This document shows positions 36,454 to 47,850 of a DNA stretch of 64,000 bases, in pieces. Made by a program: the position numbers and the translations under genes. The DNA is taken from positions 144,856,039 through 144,920,038 of the forward strand of contig NC_030679.2 of the NCBI RefSeq assembly GCF_000004195.4. The letters are read 5' to 3'. Every line of letters begins with the position of its first letter. The stretch's first letter is position 1. The notes beneath the pieces were generated by a model. The model did not search any database, was not told where the DNA came from, and saw nothing but the letters and a program-made list of their open reading frames with translations. Origin of the DNA: Xenopus tropicalis. Taxonomy: Eukaryota > Chordata > Amphibia > Anura > Pipidae.

Positions 36454-37196
36454 TCCCTGGGATTTTATGCCGCCAACAAGTCCAGAACAATGCAAACAGG
36501 GCAAATATATTCATTGTAATGGGGTCTGGAGAGACGTAAAGTGGCCACACCCACCCCAGCCCTGGGCCTGATCCGCCATTAGACTTATAATAATATATTT
36601 GGGCTAAACATTAACCCTATCTGTAACAATGGCCCCTTTATTGGAGCTCCCCTATAGATCCTCTCAGGTCCCTGTCTGGGTTTCATTGAGGGGTGGGCGT
36701 GTCCTAACGGTCCCTGCCAGAAGCACAGTAGAAGGGGGAGAGCCAATCAAAGCCCTGCACTCACACAAGCACAGACAGGCTTCAGTTCCCTATCAGGTCA
36801 GCCTAGCTGCTGATTGGTTCCTATCCTACAGTGCAGTGTGCTGAGTGCCATTTTTGTACGAGATGTTGTGTTCACCCGAATGCTATTTGGAACATGATAA
36901 ATGAAATAATAAACCTCATAATTAGTTCTTAACTCCACAAACGAGTCACTTTGTTAATAAGAAAAGGAAAGTGCGGCTCCAGAGTACCGGGTGCAACTGC
37001 TGCAATCACTGCCCCGTCCTCTGCCCCAGGCGCCTCCCCCACAGGAACAGCCCCCGCACGGAATGTCAGCAGCCAAAATTCTTTCTATCTATAGAAGGTA
37101 TGAGCCCCACAGTATGTGATCCCACCCACTGTAATGTCTTCTCATCATATACACCTGCAACCTGACAGCCCCCTCTGTATCCCATCATTCCTTATA
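36454..37196. other. Intergenic upstream of segment B
   Basis: No gene recognised. Short open frames lack domains. Confidence 0.3.
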
Positions 37197-38695
37197 TCCC
37201 TCTCCTGCAGAGTATCCCCCCCTTACCCCCCTCCTGTCACTCACCTGCAGAGTATCCCCCCCTTACCCCCCTCCTGTCACTCACCTGCAGAGTATCCCTC
37301 CCTTACCCCTCTCCTGTCACTCCCCTGCAGAGTATCCCCCCTTACCCCCTCCTGTCACTCACCTGCAGAGTATCCCCCCCTTACCCCCCTCCTGTCACTC
37401 ACCTGCAGAGTATCCCTCCCTTACCCCTCTCCTGTCACTCACCTGCAGAGTATCCCTCCCTTACCCCTCTCCTGTCACTCACCTGCAGAGTATCCCTCCC
37501 TTACCCCTCTCCTGTCACTCACCTGCAGAGTATCCCTCCCTTACCCCTCTCCTGTCACTCACCTGCAGAGTATCCCTCCCTTACCCCTCTCCTGTCACTC
37601 ACCTGCAGAGTATCCCTCCCTTACCCCTCTCCTGTCACTCACCTGCAGAGTATCCCTCCCTTACCCCTCTCCTGTCACTCACCTGCAGAGTATCCCTCCC
37701 TTACCCCTCTCCTGTCACTCACCTGCAGAGTATCCCTCCCTTACCCCTCTCCTGTCACTCACCTGCAGAGTATCCCTCCCTTACCCCTCTCCTGTCACTC
37801 ACCTGCAGAGTATCCCCCCCTTACCCCTCTCCTGTCACTCACCTGCAGAGTATCCCTCCCTTACCCCTCTCCTGTCACTCACCTGCAGAGTATCCCCCCC
37901 TTACCCCCCTCCTGTCACTCACCTGCAGAGTATCCCTCCCTTACCCCTCTCCTGTCACTCACCTGCAGAGTATCCCTCCCTTACCCCTCTCCTGTCACTC
38001 ACCTGCAGAGTATCCCCCCTTACCCCTCTCCTGTCACTCACCTGCAGAGTATCCCTCCCTTACCCCTCTCCTGTCACTCCCCTGCAGAGTATCCCTCCCT
38101 TACCCCTCTCCTGTCACTCACCTGCAGAGTATCCCTCCCTTACCCCTCTCCTGTCACTCACCTGCAGAGTATCCCTCCCTTACCCCTCTCCTGTCACTCA
38201 CCTGCAGAGTATCCCTCCCTTACCCCTCTCCTGTCACTCACCTGCAGAGTATCCCTCCCTTACCCCTCTCCTGTCACTCACCTGCAGAGTATCCCTCCCT
38301 TACCCCTCTCCTGTCACTCACCTGCAGAGTATCCCTCCCTTACCCCTCTCCTGTCACTCACCTGCAGAGTATCCCTCCCTTACCCCTCTCCTGTCACTCA
38401 CCTGCAGAGTATCCCTCCCTTACCCCTCTCCTGTCACTCACCTGCAGAGTATCCCTCCCTTACCCCTCTCCTGTCACTCACCTGCAGAGTATCCCCCCTT
38501 ACCCCTCTCCTGTCACTCACCTGCAGAGTATCCCTCCCTTACCCCTCTCCTGTCACTCACCTGCAGAGTATCCCTCCCTTACCCCTCTCCTGTCACTCAC
38601 CTGCAGAGTATCCCTCCCTTACCCCTCTCCTGTCACTCACCTGCAGAGTATCCCTCCCTTACCCCTCTCCTGTCACTCACCTGCAGACTATCTCT
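37197..38695. repeat. 40-bp minisatellite, segment B (about 37 units)
   Basis: The same unit as at 23,884, with C-run variants at the left edge. Its right flank, ATTAGCAGGGCAGTGAGTCA, is homologous to the right flank of array A (ATATCAGTGAGTCAGTGACAC), so the array was duplicated together with the gene. Confidence 0.97.
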
Positions 38696-38766
38696 CCCAT
38701 TTAGCCTATTAGCAGGGCAGTGAGTCAGTAACACTTTAATATTCCTAATAATTTTCCTTATCTTAA

Positions 38767-38864
38767 GGGCGGAGCTTGGCCAGAATGCTGACAAATGTCT
38801 GTGCCTGCTGATTGGTTATTACAGTATCCGGTTCCAGGGAAGTCACACCCAGGGCATTATATGA
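38767..38864 (+). promoter_or_regulatory. Predicted promoter of RING gene B
   Basis: A GGGCGGAGC GC-box-like motif (38,767), GATTGGTTATT, an inverted CCAAT/Y-box (38,810-38,820), and a TATA-like ATTATATGA (38,856-38,864), about 80 bp upstream of the start codon. The same order of GC box, ATTGG and TATATGA is found at gene C. Confidence 0.6.
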
Positions 38865-38938
38865 GCAGACGGGCAGCTTGTGGGGATCAGTGAGAGATAA
38901 AGTAGAAGAGACTCGGCGGAAGGCTGCCCGGCACAAAC

Positions 38939-41900
38939 ATGGAGGAGTGCGGAATCTGCTGCTATGAGTACGGCCCGGGCCGGGAGCCGCAACCGCTGGA
39001 TGGCTGTGTGCATGTTATCTGCACCCTCTGCCTCATGGAACTGGTGGGCAAGCGGGGTGCCATCATGTGCCCCTACTGCCGAGCGTTCTCTGCGTTGCCT
39101 AGCGACCACTTGTACGGCGTCTGCGGTGGGTCAAAGAAAGGGCGGAGCCACAGGAGCTGGCTAAAGAGGCTGTTCCACTCCACAAAGCGTCACCAAGGTA
39201 ACGGAGAGCCGCTAAATGCGTAGGCGGGGGGGGGGGGCTGGGGTCTGTCAGTGCTGCCCATTGGTTGGCAAATAAGTCATTCTTTTGGTCTCTTTGTTTG
39301 TTTATGAGACTTGTATGGCAGCTCCATAATACGCAGATACATATGGCAGCTCCATAATAAGCAGATACATATGGCAGCTCCATAATAAGCAGATACATAT
39401 GGCAGCTCCATAATAAGCAGATACATATGGCAGCTCCATAATAAGCAGATACATATGGCAGCTCCATAATAAGCAGATACATATGGCAGCTCCATAATAA
39501 GCAGATACATATGGCAGCTCCATTATAAGCAGATACATATGGCAGCTCCATAATAAGCAGATACATATGGATCTCTGTGGGCAATGTCCCATGCCTGTAT
39601 ATTGCATTATGGGCATTTCCACTTTCCCTGTGTACAGAGTTCGCATTATCCTTGAATCATTCTCCAGAATTTGTTGGAAGAGCTTATATTGGGCTAGAGT
39701 TGTGTGACTGTCACCCTAGCTGACAGTTACATGCAACTGCCATTGCAGGAATTTTAGGGCTTTTTGTTATACATTTGCCCTATGGGCCAGATTTAACTTC
39801 TCAACTGGCCCTTACCCAGTGATCCCCAACCAGTGGCTCAAGGGCGACATGTTGCTCCCCAACCCCTTGGATGTTGCTCTCAGTGCCCCCAAACCAGGGA
39901 GTTATTTTTGAATCTCTGACTTGGGGGCAAGTTTTGGTTGAATAAAAACAAGATTTCCTACCAAATAAAGCCCCTGTAAGCTGATAGGGTGCATAGAGGC
40001 CCCTAATAGCCAATCACAGCCCTTATTTGGCTCCTCCATGAACTTTTATGGTGCTTGTGTTGCTCCCCAAGTCTTTTTACATGTGACTGTGGCTCCCGAG
40101 TATAAAGGTTGGGGACCCCTGCCCTTACCTGTGCCTCTAGGGCCACATTGTATAAATGGATGCTCAGGCCATGATGTGGCCCTCGGAGACGCTATATGAC
40201 TCCACCCAGGGGCTACCAAGGCCCCCATACTGCTTAGTACGTTTCCAACAACCCACGTAATGGTTAGCCTTATATTAATATTATAACTTTATCAATTTGT
40301 CATTCAACTTAGTTTGAGTTCAGTGGGTTTGTTTCCGTGGTTGCTGGACTTTTTCACTTCAAGTCCCCCCCCTTGGAACATATGTTCAGGGCCCCTTTAG
40401 CTCGTAACAAGGTGCCCAATGTAGGTAAACATTTACCCCAAATCTCACCCTAACTGCACTTCCAACTGGGCTTCCAGGGGTATCTGGAAAAGATACCCCT
40501 GGAGCCCTTCAGGCTGAACCTGAAGGGCAATTAGGGTGTAAGGGAAGACCCTTTAGGTTGAGCCCCTTCTGCCACTGCTCCCCCCCCATGAAGGGCAATT
40601 AGGGTGTAAGGGAAGACCCTTCAGGTTGAGCCCCTTCTGCCACTGCTCCCCCCCATGAAGGGCAATTAGGGTGTAAGGGAAGACCCTTCAGGTTGAGCCC
40701 CTTCTGCCACTGCTCCCCCCCATGAAGGGCAATTAGGGTGTAAGGGAAGACCCTTCAGGTTGAGCCCCTTCTGCCACTGCTCCCCCCCCCCATGAAGGGC
40801 AATTAGGGTGTAAGGGAAGACCCTTCAGGTTGAGCCCCTTCTGCCACTGCTCCCCCCCCATGAAGGGCAATTAGGGTGTAAGGGAAGACCCTTCAGGTTG
40901 AGCCCCTTCTGCCACTGCTCCCCCCCATGAAGGGCAATTAGGGTGTAAGGGAAGACCCTTCAGGTTGAGCCCCTTCTGCCACTGCTCCCCCCCCATGAAG
41001 GGCAATTAGGGTGTAAGGGAAGACCCTTCAGGTTGAGCCCCTTCTGCCACTGCTCCCCCCCATGAAGGGCAATTAGGGTGTAAGGGAAGACCCTTCAGGC
41101 TGAGCCCCTTCTGCCACTGCTCTCCCCCCCATTAAGGGCAATTAGGGTGTAAGGGAAGACCCTTCAGGTTGAGCCCCTTCTGCCACTGCTCCCCCCCCAT
41201 GAAGGGCAATTAGGGTGTAAGGGAAGACCCTTCAGGTTGAGCCCCTTCTGCCACTGCTCCCCCCATGGTTCCAGTCCCCAGTTTAGGAACAACTGCTTAA
41301 GGTCTGTTTTTCCTTTTAAATCCAGTATGGCTTCTCCGGGTGGTGGTTGAATAATTACAAACAATGGGAAACGTGACTGTTATCAGATAATAATGTGAAT
41401 TAGAACTGGTTCCCCCAGATTCCATGAAAAGCAACAACCTAAATCCCCAACCCGTGACTTGGTGGCAACATGTTGCTCCCCAACCCCTTGGATGTTGCTC
41501 TCAGTACCCCCAAACCAGGGAGTTATTTTTGAATTCCTGACTTGGGGGCAAGTTTTGGTTGAATAAAAACAAGATTTCCTACCAAATAAAGCCCCCTGTA
41601 AGCTGATAGGGTGCATAGAGGCTGCCTAATAGCCAATCACAGCCCTTATTTGGCTCCTCCATGAACTTTTATGGTGCTTGTGTTGCTCCCCAAGTCTTTT
41701 TACATTTGACAGTGGCCAACGAGTAAGAAAGGTTGGGGATCCCTGGTCTAGAATGAAAGGGGCCATTTCTAAATGACTCTTAAGGTTCCCATACACGGGC
41801 CGGTAGTAGCTTCCGATATGGGTCCCTTGGACAGATTTGGCAGCTTATTGGCCCATGTAGGGGCAGAACCGAGGGGCCTGGCCGACCGATATCTGGCCTG

Positions 41901-42555
41901 AAATTGGCCAGATATCGATTGGGCAGGTTAGAAAATCCAGTCGGATCGGGGACCGCATCGGCTCATTGATGCGGTCTTTGAACCGACCGCCCCATTTCCG
42001 CGTGTAGAATTCGATCGTTTGGCCCCAGGGCCAAACGATCGAATTCGTCTACATGCCTCCCTGATATCGGCCACCCGTAGGTGGGGATATCGGGTGAAGA
42101 TCCGCTCGCTTGGTGATCTGCCCGTGTATGGCCAGCTTTACCCTTTGATAAAATATCTTGTGTTGGTTGTGGAGGAGATTTCTGGATTATGGTGACAGGT
42201 TTTGGGGTCTAACATGATGTCACCAATCCCCTGTGATAAATAAGATGATTGACCTTGCCACGTGAGTCTATTGTTCTTGGTCTATTGAGTCAGTATCTTG
42301 GATCCGAGCCACAAATCAGGCCAAACCTGCTGTGGTTATGGCAGACAGGAAGTTGAGTCACCCCAATACCAGGAAATGCGCTCCCTCATACAAACAATGG
42401 GCTTATGTGCAGGATAAAAGCACCTTGTTTCTGTGCCCCCCTCCCCGCCCCCGCAGTGGTATCACCCACACCGCGAGTTACATAAGACTCGTTCTTGGAT
42501 CCCAATAACAGAACTGTTTCTCTTCTATTTAGGGAGCAGAGTCAAGGAGACCTGA
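38939..42555 (+). CDS. Small RING-finger protein B (two exons)
   Basis: A predicted short E3 ubiquitin ligase-type protein of 93 residues after splicing. Exon 1 is 38,939-39,197 and exon 2 coding is 42,533-42,555. The RING ligands are visible in order: Cys4, Cys7, Cys23, His25, Cys28, Cys31, Cys44, Cys47 (C3HC4). A basic C-terminal tail (KKGRSHRSW, KRHQ) follows. The start ACAAACATGG is a good Kozak context, and the same start is conserved in gene C. The donor CAAG|GTAACG interrupts a codon after its first base; the acceptor TCTTCTATTTAG|GG has a pyrimidine tract. Read through without splicing, the frame would stop at 39,223. The RING spacing resembles short RNF182/183/186-like proteins, but family membership is uncertain. 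The intron holds a 30-bp array, a 67-bp array and MITEs. The spliced structure is inferred from sequence only. Confidence 0.7.
39310..39570. repeat. 30-bp tandem repeat, about 9 units
   Basis: The unit contains ATATGGCAGCTCCATAATAA and GCAGATACAT, nearly perfect, in the intron of gene B shortly after its donor site. It creates a spurious minus-strand frame. Confidence 0.95.
39814..40122. repeat. Dispersed repeat, copy 1
   Basis: Begins with GTGATCCCCAACCAGTGGCT and ends with AAAGGTTGGGGACCCCTG. It is about 95% like the copy at 41,440-41,743 in the same orientation. The inverted ends suggest a MITE. Confidence 0.85.
40123..40520. other. Unassigned intron sequence
   Basis: No feature recognised. 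Confidence 0.3.
40521..41268. repeat. 66-69-bp tandem repeat, about 11 units
   Basis: The unit runs TGAAGGGCAATTAGGGTGTA, AGGGAAGACCCTTCAGGTTG, AGCCCCTTCTGCCACTGCTC, then a C-run of variable length that explains the length changes. It lies between two copies of the same dispersed repeat. Confidence 0.95.
41440..41743. repeat. Dispersed repeat, copy 2
   Basis: A second copy of the repeat at 39,814, same orientation, ending GGTTGGGGATCCCTGG. Confidence 0.85.
41780..42140. mobile_element. MITE with CCATACACGGGC termini
   Basis: Left AAGGTTCCCATACACGGGCC and right GCCCGTGTATGGCCAGCTTT are inverted ends. Several internal inverted pairs (GGCCAAACGATCGAATTC) are present. Related elements lie at 46,300 and 46,754. 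Confidence 0.8.
42141..42532. other. Intron end of gene B
   Basis: No gene. The last 25 bp are pyrimidine-rich and end in TTCTATTTAG, a good 3' splice site. Confidence 0.5.
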
Positions 42556-43090
42556 TGAATCCAACTGCAATAAGTTCATTCTTCACACGAGTTTTCAGGA
42601 AGAAGACGAAGAAGAGAGTCCATGATGCCTGGGCTGTTGCAATGGTAGACTTGAAACTGTGCCGCCATTTTGGATTTGGTTTGGTTTAGCGGCTTCCTGC
42701 CCACACAAGGAATCCCAGTACCAAGGACTTATATTGCTTGCTGGCGTCTCAGGAATATTCCAGAAACCTCTGCTGGTCTCGGCAACGTATTCACAGACTT
42801 TTACCTGTTCATTCTGTCAAGGTGGCGATTTATTTACGTTAGAATGTTTTCTACACAACAGTGCAATTATGATACAACAACAGCCGTGACTCACCAAGTA
42901 CTGTTTATGCGTGTTAATTGTTTGTTTCCTATATAGCGGTAATTATTATTATTATATTATCTTTTTTTTTTTTAAATATCAGAGTTAAATATTTTGCAAT
43001 TACATTGCCCAATCAGGGCAGGCCTTGGGTATTGGTCATATGAACTATTTATTATATTATATATAATAGTGTGATTAAATGTAGCTTTCT
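42533..43090 (+). other. Second exon and 3' UTR of RING gene B
   Basis: Starts after the acceptor at 42,531-42,532. The spliced reading frame ends after eight codons at 42,553-42,555. A different frame of the same exon stays open to about 42,689 (FFTRVFRKKTKKRVHDAW), but the exon 1 phase does not feed it. Homology with segments A and C continues to about 42,800. An ATTAAA signal lies at 43,074-43,079. Confidence 0.55.
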
Positions 43091-44180
43091 ATAAGACTGT
43101 ATATCATGGTAATTGCTTTGGAATTTGACTTTTAATGGTTGCAATGCATTGTGGAGACTTTCACAGGAATAATGCCGCCATATTCGCAGTTAAGTTGGCC
43201 ATACACAGGCTAATTAAAGCTGTTTACTGACCCCGTTGATAGTGTATTGGCTGAGTACAAGTTACGTAAATTGCGTAAGCATAGGGGGCCCAATGATGTT
43301 GCTGTGGGGCCCAATAACCAGTCATTCCCAGGCTGGAAAGTTCATGTAGGAGACACCATTAAAAATAAATACTAATAACTTTTGTAATGTGGCCGGGCCC
43401 CCTTCCGAAGCAGAACCCCATCTCCCTGATGGCGGCCCTCTCTGTATGTCTTCTCATAGATTTAAACCTACCTTTGTATTCCGAGTTATCTTCTGGGTTC
43501 CACCCCTTTTTCGTATTGTCCCACAAATAACAGCGTCAAAAAAAAACCCAAAACCTCGAAGCAAAGAAAGATCTTCCAGTTGTAAAAAGAACATCTGCCA
43601 TTGACTTCTACAGGATCGTGATGGGTTTCAGATGGGACGTTTTATCCTCCAACAACTGGACGGTGGACTAAAAGCCCTGTGTGCCATTATCCCAATAATG
43701 CAAGTGAAGTTTTGCCCTTCTTGCCAGCCATTGGCTGTGAGCCTCACATCTCCCAGTGTCCCCCACATCTCCCAGTGTCCCCTTGCTAATATCCATACAG
43801 TATCAAAACCAGCCTGTATTTCGTACTGTTGGGCAGAAGGCTGACATACTGCTACTTCAAGAGGAAAGAATGTGTACGTTTTCCTTCTGTGTACGTAATT
43901 TTCCGTAAACGTATTTATAAAAAGGCTTTTCACTGTCCTTCAACCATGACCAGGCATGCCGGGCACTTACTATTACTCACCTGAGATAATCTCTTTATGA
44001 GCACAATACAAGCCTTTCCCTAAACGCTCTTGCACCACAGTAGATACTGTACCCCCCTAGACTTAATCTTTGGTAGCTCCCCCTCAGGGAAGAATAAGGA
44101 AAATCAAGGACATCCTATTGCCACGAATGAGCTTTCTGCATCTCTCTACTGCCCCCCAAATTTGAAGGAAATTTCTTGAC
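43091..44180. other. Downstream of gene B
   Basis: No supported gene. A TTGGCCATACACAGGC MITE edge lies near 43,195. About 43,955-44,045 (CTTACTATTACTCACCTGAG, CAATACAAGCCTTTCCCT) is paralogous to 35,965-36,055. Confidence 0.45.
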
Positions 44181-45640
44181 CGTTATTTGGGATTAAGATC
44201 TGGACTCATTGCCGGTGAGTGAGTGTCATGTCTTTGCCTGTTCCTGAGTGATTTTTGAACTGTGCTTTGGGTCACTGTCCCACCAAAAGACCTATGATCT
44301 GCACTGGAGATCCAGTTTTGGCAAACTCCATTAGGTCTTTCCTATGTTCCTCTGTCAGCATTGGGGTCTTCCTGGGTCTCTTACTATAAAGCTTCTTTCA
44401 AAAGATGATGGATATCTCGAGGCAGGGTCATGTTTACCATATAGGCACCCATAATTAGGACAACCAATACTTAGGACAGCAGCAAGGGAAGTGATCCTTG
44501 GGTGCCTAACAAAATATATTAACTTTTCTCCTAATCCAGCAGTGTGGATGTGAATAGAGATGTAGCTAACCTCACAAAAAAAGTTTGCGAACCCGTTCGC
44601 GAACTTCCGCCAAAAAAGTGCGAACGTTCACAAACTTTGCGAACCCCGTAGACTTCAATGGGAAGGCGAACTTTAAAACCTAGAAAAGCCATTTCTGGCC
44701 AGAAAACTGATTTTAAAGTTGTTTAAAGGGTGCCACGCCCTGGACAGTGGCATGCAGGAGGGGGATCAAGGGCAAAAAATTCTCTGAAAAATACGTTGTT
44801 GACACAGCGTTGCGTTTTGTGCTGTAAAGGGCAGAAATCATACTACATTTTTAAACTTGTGTAATAAACTGCTTTTACAAGGACTATTGGGTTACAGCAG
44901 ATGAGATCAGCAGGACAGCTGCCCACAGCAGCTACATACAGAGCAGTAGAAAGTAGATTACTAGTCAGCAAAGCTACCTAAACTGTCCCTCAAACCCCTG
45001 CACAGCTCTCTCCCTATGCTAACTCATCAAGCACACACAGGCAGAATGTAAAATGGCTGCTGGGCTTCGGTTTATATATGGAAGGGAGTGGTCCGGGGGT
45101 GGTCCAGGAGGGAGAGCTGCCTGATTGGCTGCCATGTATCTGCTGGCTCTGGGGTGAGAGGTCAAAATTTGGCTCCAGCTAAGGCGAACCCAAAATTGCG
45201 AACATCGCTAAAAGTTCGCAAACTTGCGAACACCCGATGTTTGCACGAATTAGTTCGCCGGCTAACAGTTCGCTACATCTCTAGATGTGAAGCCTACACT
45301 GTATATGCATTTATGGGGAAGAATGGAGGTGCCTAGGGTAGTGCCATCTGCTAATAAAGCCATGGTTTGAGTTGGAACTGTTGTTTGATGGCAAGCTTAA
45401 ATCTGGCAGATAGATGAGGTCCTTTCACCACAATCGAACAATCCTTCTTTTGGTCCAAGCTTAAGGAGATTGGCTTCCGTGCCACCTGTCTTCTCCATAA
45501 CACTGCATAGAGTGGACACCATAGGCCTTTGGAGATGGCTTGCTGGGTTAAGACTTGTTGGTTTGTTGCTTTCTTACACGTCTACGTCCACCGTTCATAT
45601 CAGGAGTGCTCTTGTTCCACATCCAGTATGGCAGCACCCA
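44181..45640 (-). pseudogene. Possible Tc1-like transposase relic, interrupted
   Basis: Tracts such as GGATTAAGATCTGGACTCAT, GCTTTGGGTCACTGTCC and GGCAAACTCCATTAGGTCTT, read on the minus strand, resemble conserved parts of Tc1-family transposase genes. Compare GGATTAAGGTCCGGAGACTG and TTTTGGGTCATTGTCGTGCT in the intact Tc1 at 60.7-60.9 kb. The similarity seems to resume after 45,300. The 44,555-45,283 MITE splits it. No long frame survives. Confidence 0.45.
44555..45283. mobile_element. 729-bp MITE with TAGAGATGTAGC termini
   Basis: The left end TAGAGATGTAGCTAAC and right end GTTCGCTACATCTCTA are inverted. Sub-terminal tracts rich in GTTCGCGAAC and TTCGCAAACTTGCGAAC extend the inverted repeat. 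It has no transposase. It interrupts the older Tc1-like relic. Confidence 0.85.
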
Positions 45641-46299
45641 CGTTCCAGCCCTCCAACATGCTGTAGAGATATAATTGGCAAACTACTTGTAATGAGTTGG
45701 ACAGCACTGCAATAAACCAACAGTAGAGGTATTAGAAGGTAATAGAGGTATTCTGTGGGTATAGTTTTCCTTTATTGTAGTGGAGGGCAGTGGTCACCAC
45801 TTATAAGCTCTCCTAACGCCCTAGAAGAGCCACATTTCTGCCCTAAAAACTGGAACTGCAGCTCTTAAAGTTACCAAGAGTGGCTTTTTTGCCCTGGTAG
45901 CCTGCAGGACCCCCACCTTGCTTCATGGCAGCAGTGCCCCTGTGCACTCCTCTTTACCCCCTTCTTGTCCAATGATAAATCAGCCTTCATGGCAGCATTC
46001 TCTCCTTTCCATTATGGCAGGCAACCTGGCTTGGCTGTTTGGCTTTCCCAGTCTCCCGGTGCCAGTAATGGTTCAGTATGGCCAGTTACCAGATTACTTT
46101 CCCCGTCGTGCAGAAAAACAACTCATGTAATTGTTTGTTGTAACTTCTGTGTTCCTGTGGGTTGTTCTCATGTGCCGGATACGGTAAATATTATTTGTAG
46201 AAAGGCGTGACTTTCATAGTCAGTGTAATGTAAACAGTAGCGTGCCGGGGTGTGGCAACGGCTGCTGGAAATGCTTAGCCCAGATCAGATAAGGCTTCC
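45641..46299. other. Unassigned intergenic
   Basis: No gene recognised. About 45,785-45,930 may be a dispersed-repeat fragment. Confidence 0.3.
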
Positions 46300-46740
46300 T
46301 TAAGGTTGCCATACACGGGCCGATTGTAGCTCGATTCGGCATCTTACCGGCCTGTGTAGGGGCAGGAGTGAGGGGCATGCCAGACCGATATCTGGCCTGA
46401 AATTGGCCAGATATGGATCGGGCAGGTTAAAAGATTTAGTCGGATCGGGGGCCGCATCGGCTCGTTGATTCGGTCCCCGAACCGACTGCCCCATTCCCGC
46501 CATTATAATGGCGTCAAACGATTGAATTAGCCTACATGTTCCCCGGTATCGCCCACCTGTAGGTGGGGGATATCGAGTGAAGATCTGCTCGCTTTGCGAC
46601 CTCGCCCCAGGGCCAAACGATTGAATTAGCCTACGTGTTCCCCGATATCGCCCACCCGTAGGTGGGAGTATCGGGTGAAGATCCGCTCGCTTGGCGACCT
46701 CGCCAAGCGAGCGAATCTTCACATGTATAGGCACCTTTAC
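46300..46740. mobile_element. MITE, CCATACACGGGC family, copy 2
   Basis: The left end TAAGGTTGCCATACACGGGC matches the element at 41,780. An internal segment (CCTACATGTTCCCCGGTATC and CCTACGTGTTCCCCGATATC) is duplicated. Confidence 0.8.
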
Positions 46741-46753
46741 AAACAGACTTTCC

Positions 46754-47000
46754 TTAAGGTGGCCATACACGTAGCAATTTCGATCTTTCGTGCAACCAAT
46801 GGTCGTCCCATCGTCAGATATGGAGGTAGAAACAATAGAAATTCTACCTCCTTCTGCCGATTCAGCCCTGAACGTAGATTTTGCTCAGGTGCCCTCAATG
46901 GGCGGTATCCGCAGCCGATTGCGATATCGGTCACCTCGTCGAGCCGCCACACACACACACCGAATATCGTACGAAACCGCGTGTATGGCCGGATTTAGAA
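46754..47000. mobile_element. MITE, CCATACACG family, copy 3
   Basis: Left TTAAGGTGGCCATACACGTA and right CGCGTGTATGGCCGGATTTA are inverted ends. It lies 14 bp after the previous copy. Confidence 0.8.
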
Positions 47001-47850
47001 GCTCCTGCATACCTTGGTATGATCCAGATAAATCCAAGAATGTACTCCCAGCACTTACTGTACATTCCATACGTACATGTCTCTATTATAGGCCGCCAAC
47101 AACGGCCATACAGACCAATATGGACAAAATGGGATTTGGGGAGGCGGAATCAGGTCACACATGGGTTGATATAACATAACAAGCTCCACCCCTGCAGATC
47201 AAGTAAACAGCTCATTGGCCTTTGTGTAGGGACTTCCCAACCAGTCAGCCCAAATGATATCTGACTTAAAACTGATACTGGATGATGACCCCATTGGTCA
47301 ACTGATACACCCCTTTCCCTATGGGTCTGAATAGGCCTCTATTATGATCATTTCCTTTCAGTCTCTCATAATCCAACAAGATGTCTTACCCACAATCCAT
47401 AGCTCCCTACCAAAGCCGTCACATGACAGTTTCCAGATGGCAGTTGTCACTCCTAATTTTATAGGAATGATGTTGCCATGGCAACAGACTATTGTTTTCA
47501 GATGGGGGACTACCCAGTGCAAGTAGCCAGTATCGTATGATATTCCCAGTATTTAATGGGCAACTCCAGTAAGTGTTCACCTGTCACAGAACTTTCCCCT
47601 CACTAATGCTCCATTCACTCACACAGCGAGAGTCAGCGAAGCAGCGCGGGAATGCTCTGGGCACACGTAACACACAGTCCGTACAGCTCACCTCACGTCC
47701 CCTTTGTCTTCTAAACAACAAAACAAAACTTTCCAAAGAATTTACTGCATCAGTGGGTGAGTCAGGCGCGCGCGTCAGGGAAACCGTGTTTCCAAGCAGA
47801 ACCGCCACCTACTGTACGTCATGTGACCGACTGTAACGTAACTATGTACA
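47001..47850. other. Unassigned intergenic upstream of segment C
   Basis: No gene recognised. Confidence 0.3.

Noticed and set aside
40521..41268. Interstitial telomere repeat (TTAGGG)
   Set aside because: TTAGGG occurs once per 67-bp unit only; there is no run of telomeric hexamers.
46300..46770. 156-codon minus-strand open frame
   Set aside because: Lies within inverted-repeat MITE sequence; its apparent repeated peptide comes from the internal duplication of the element.
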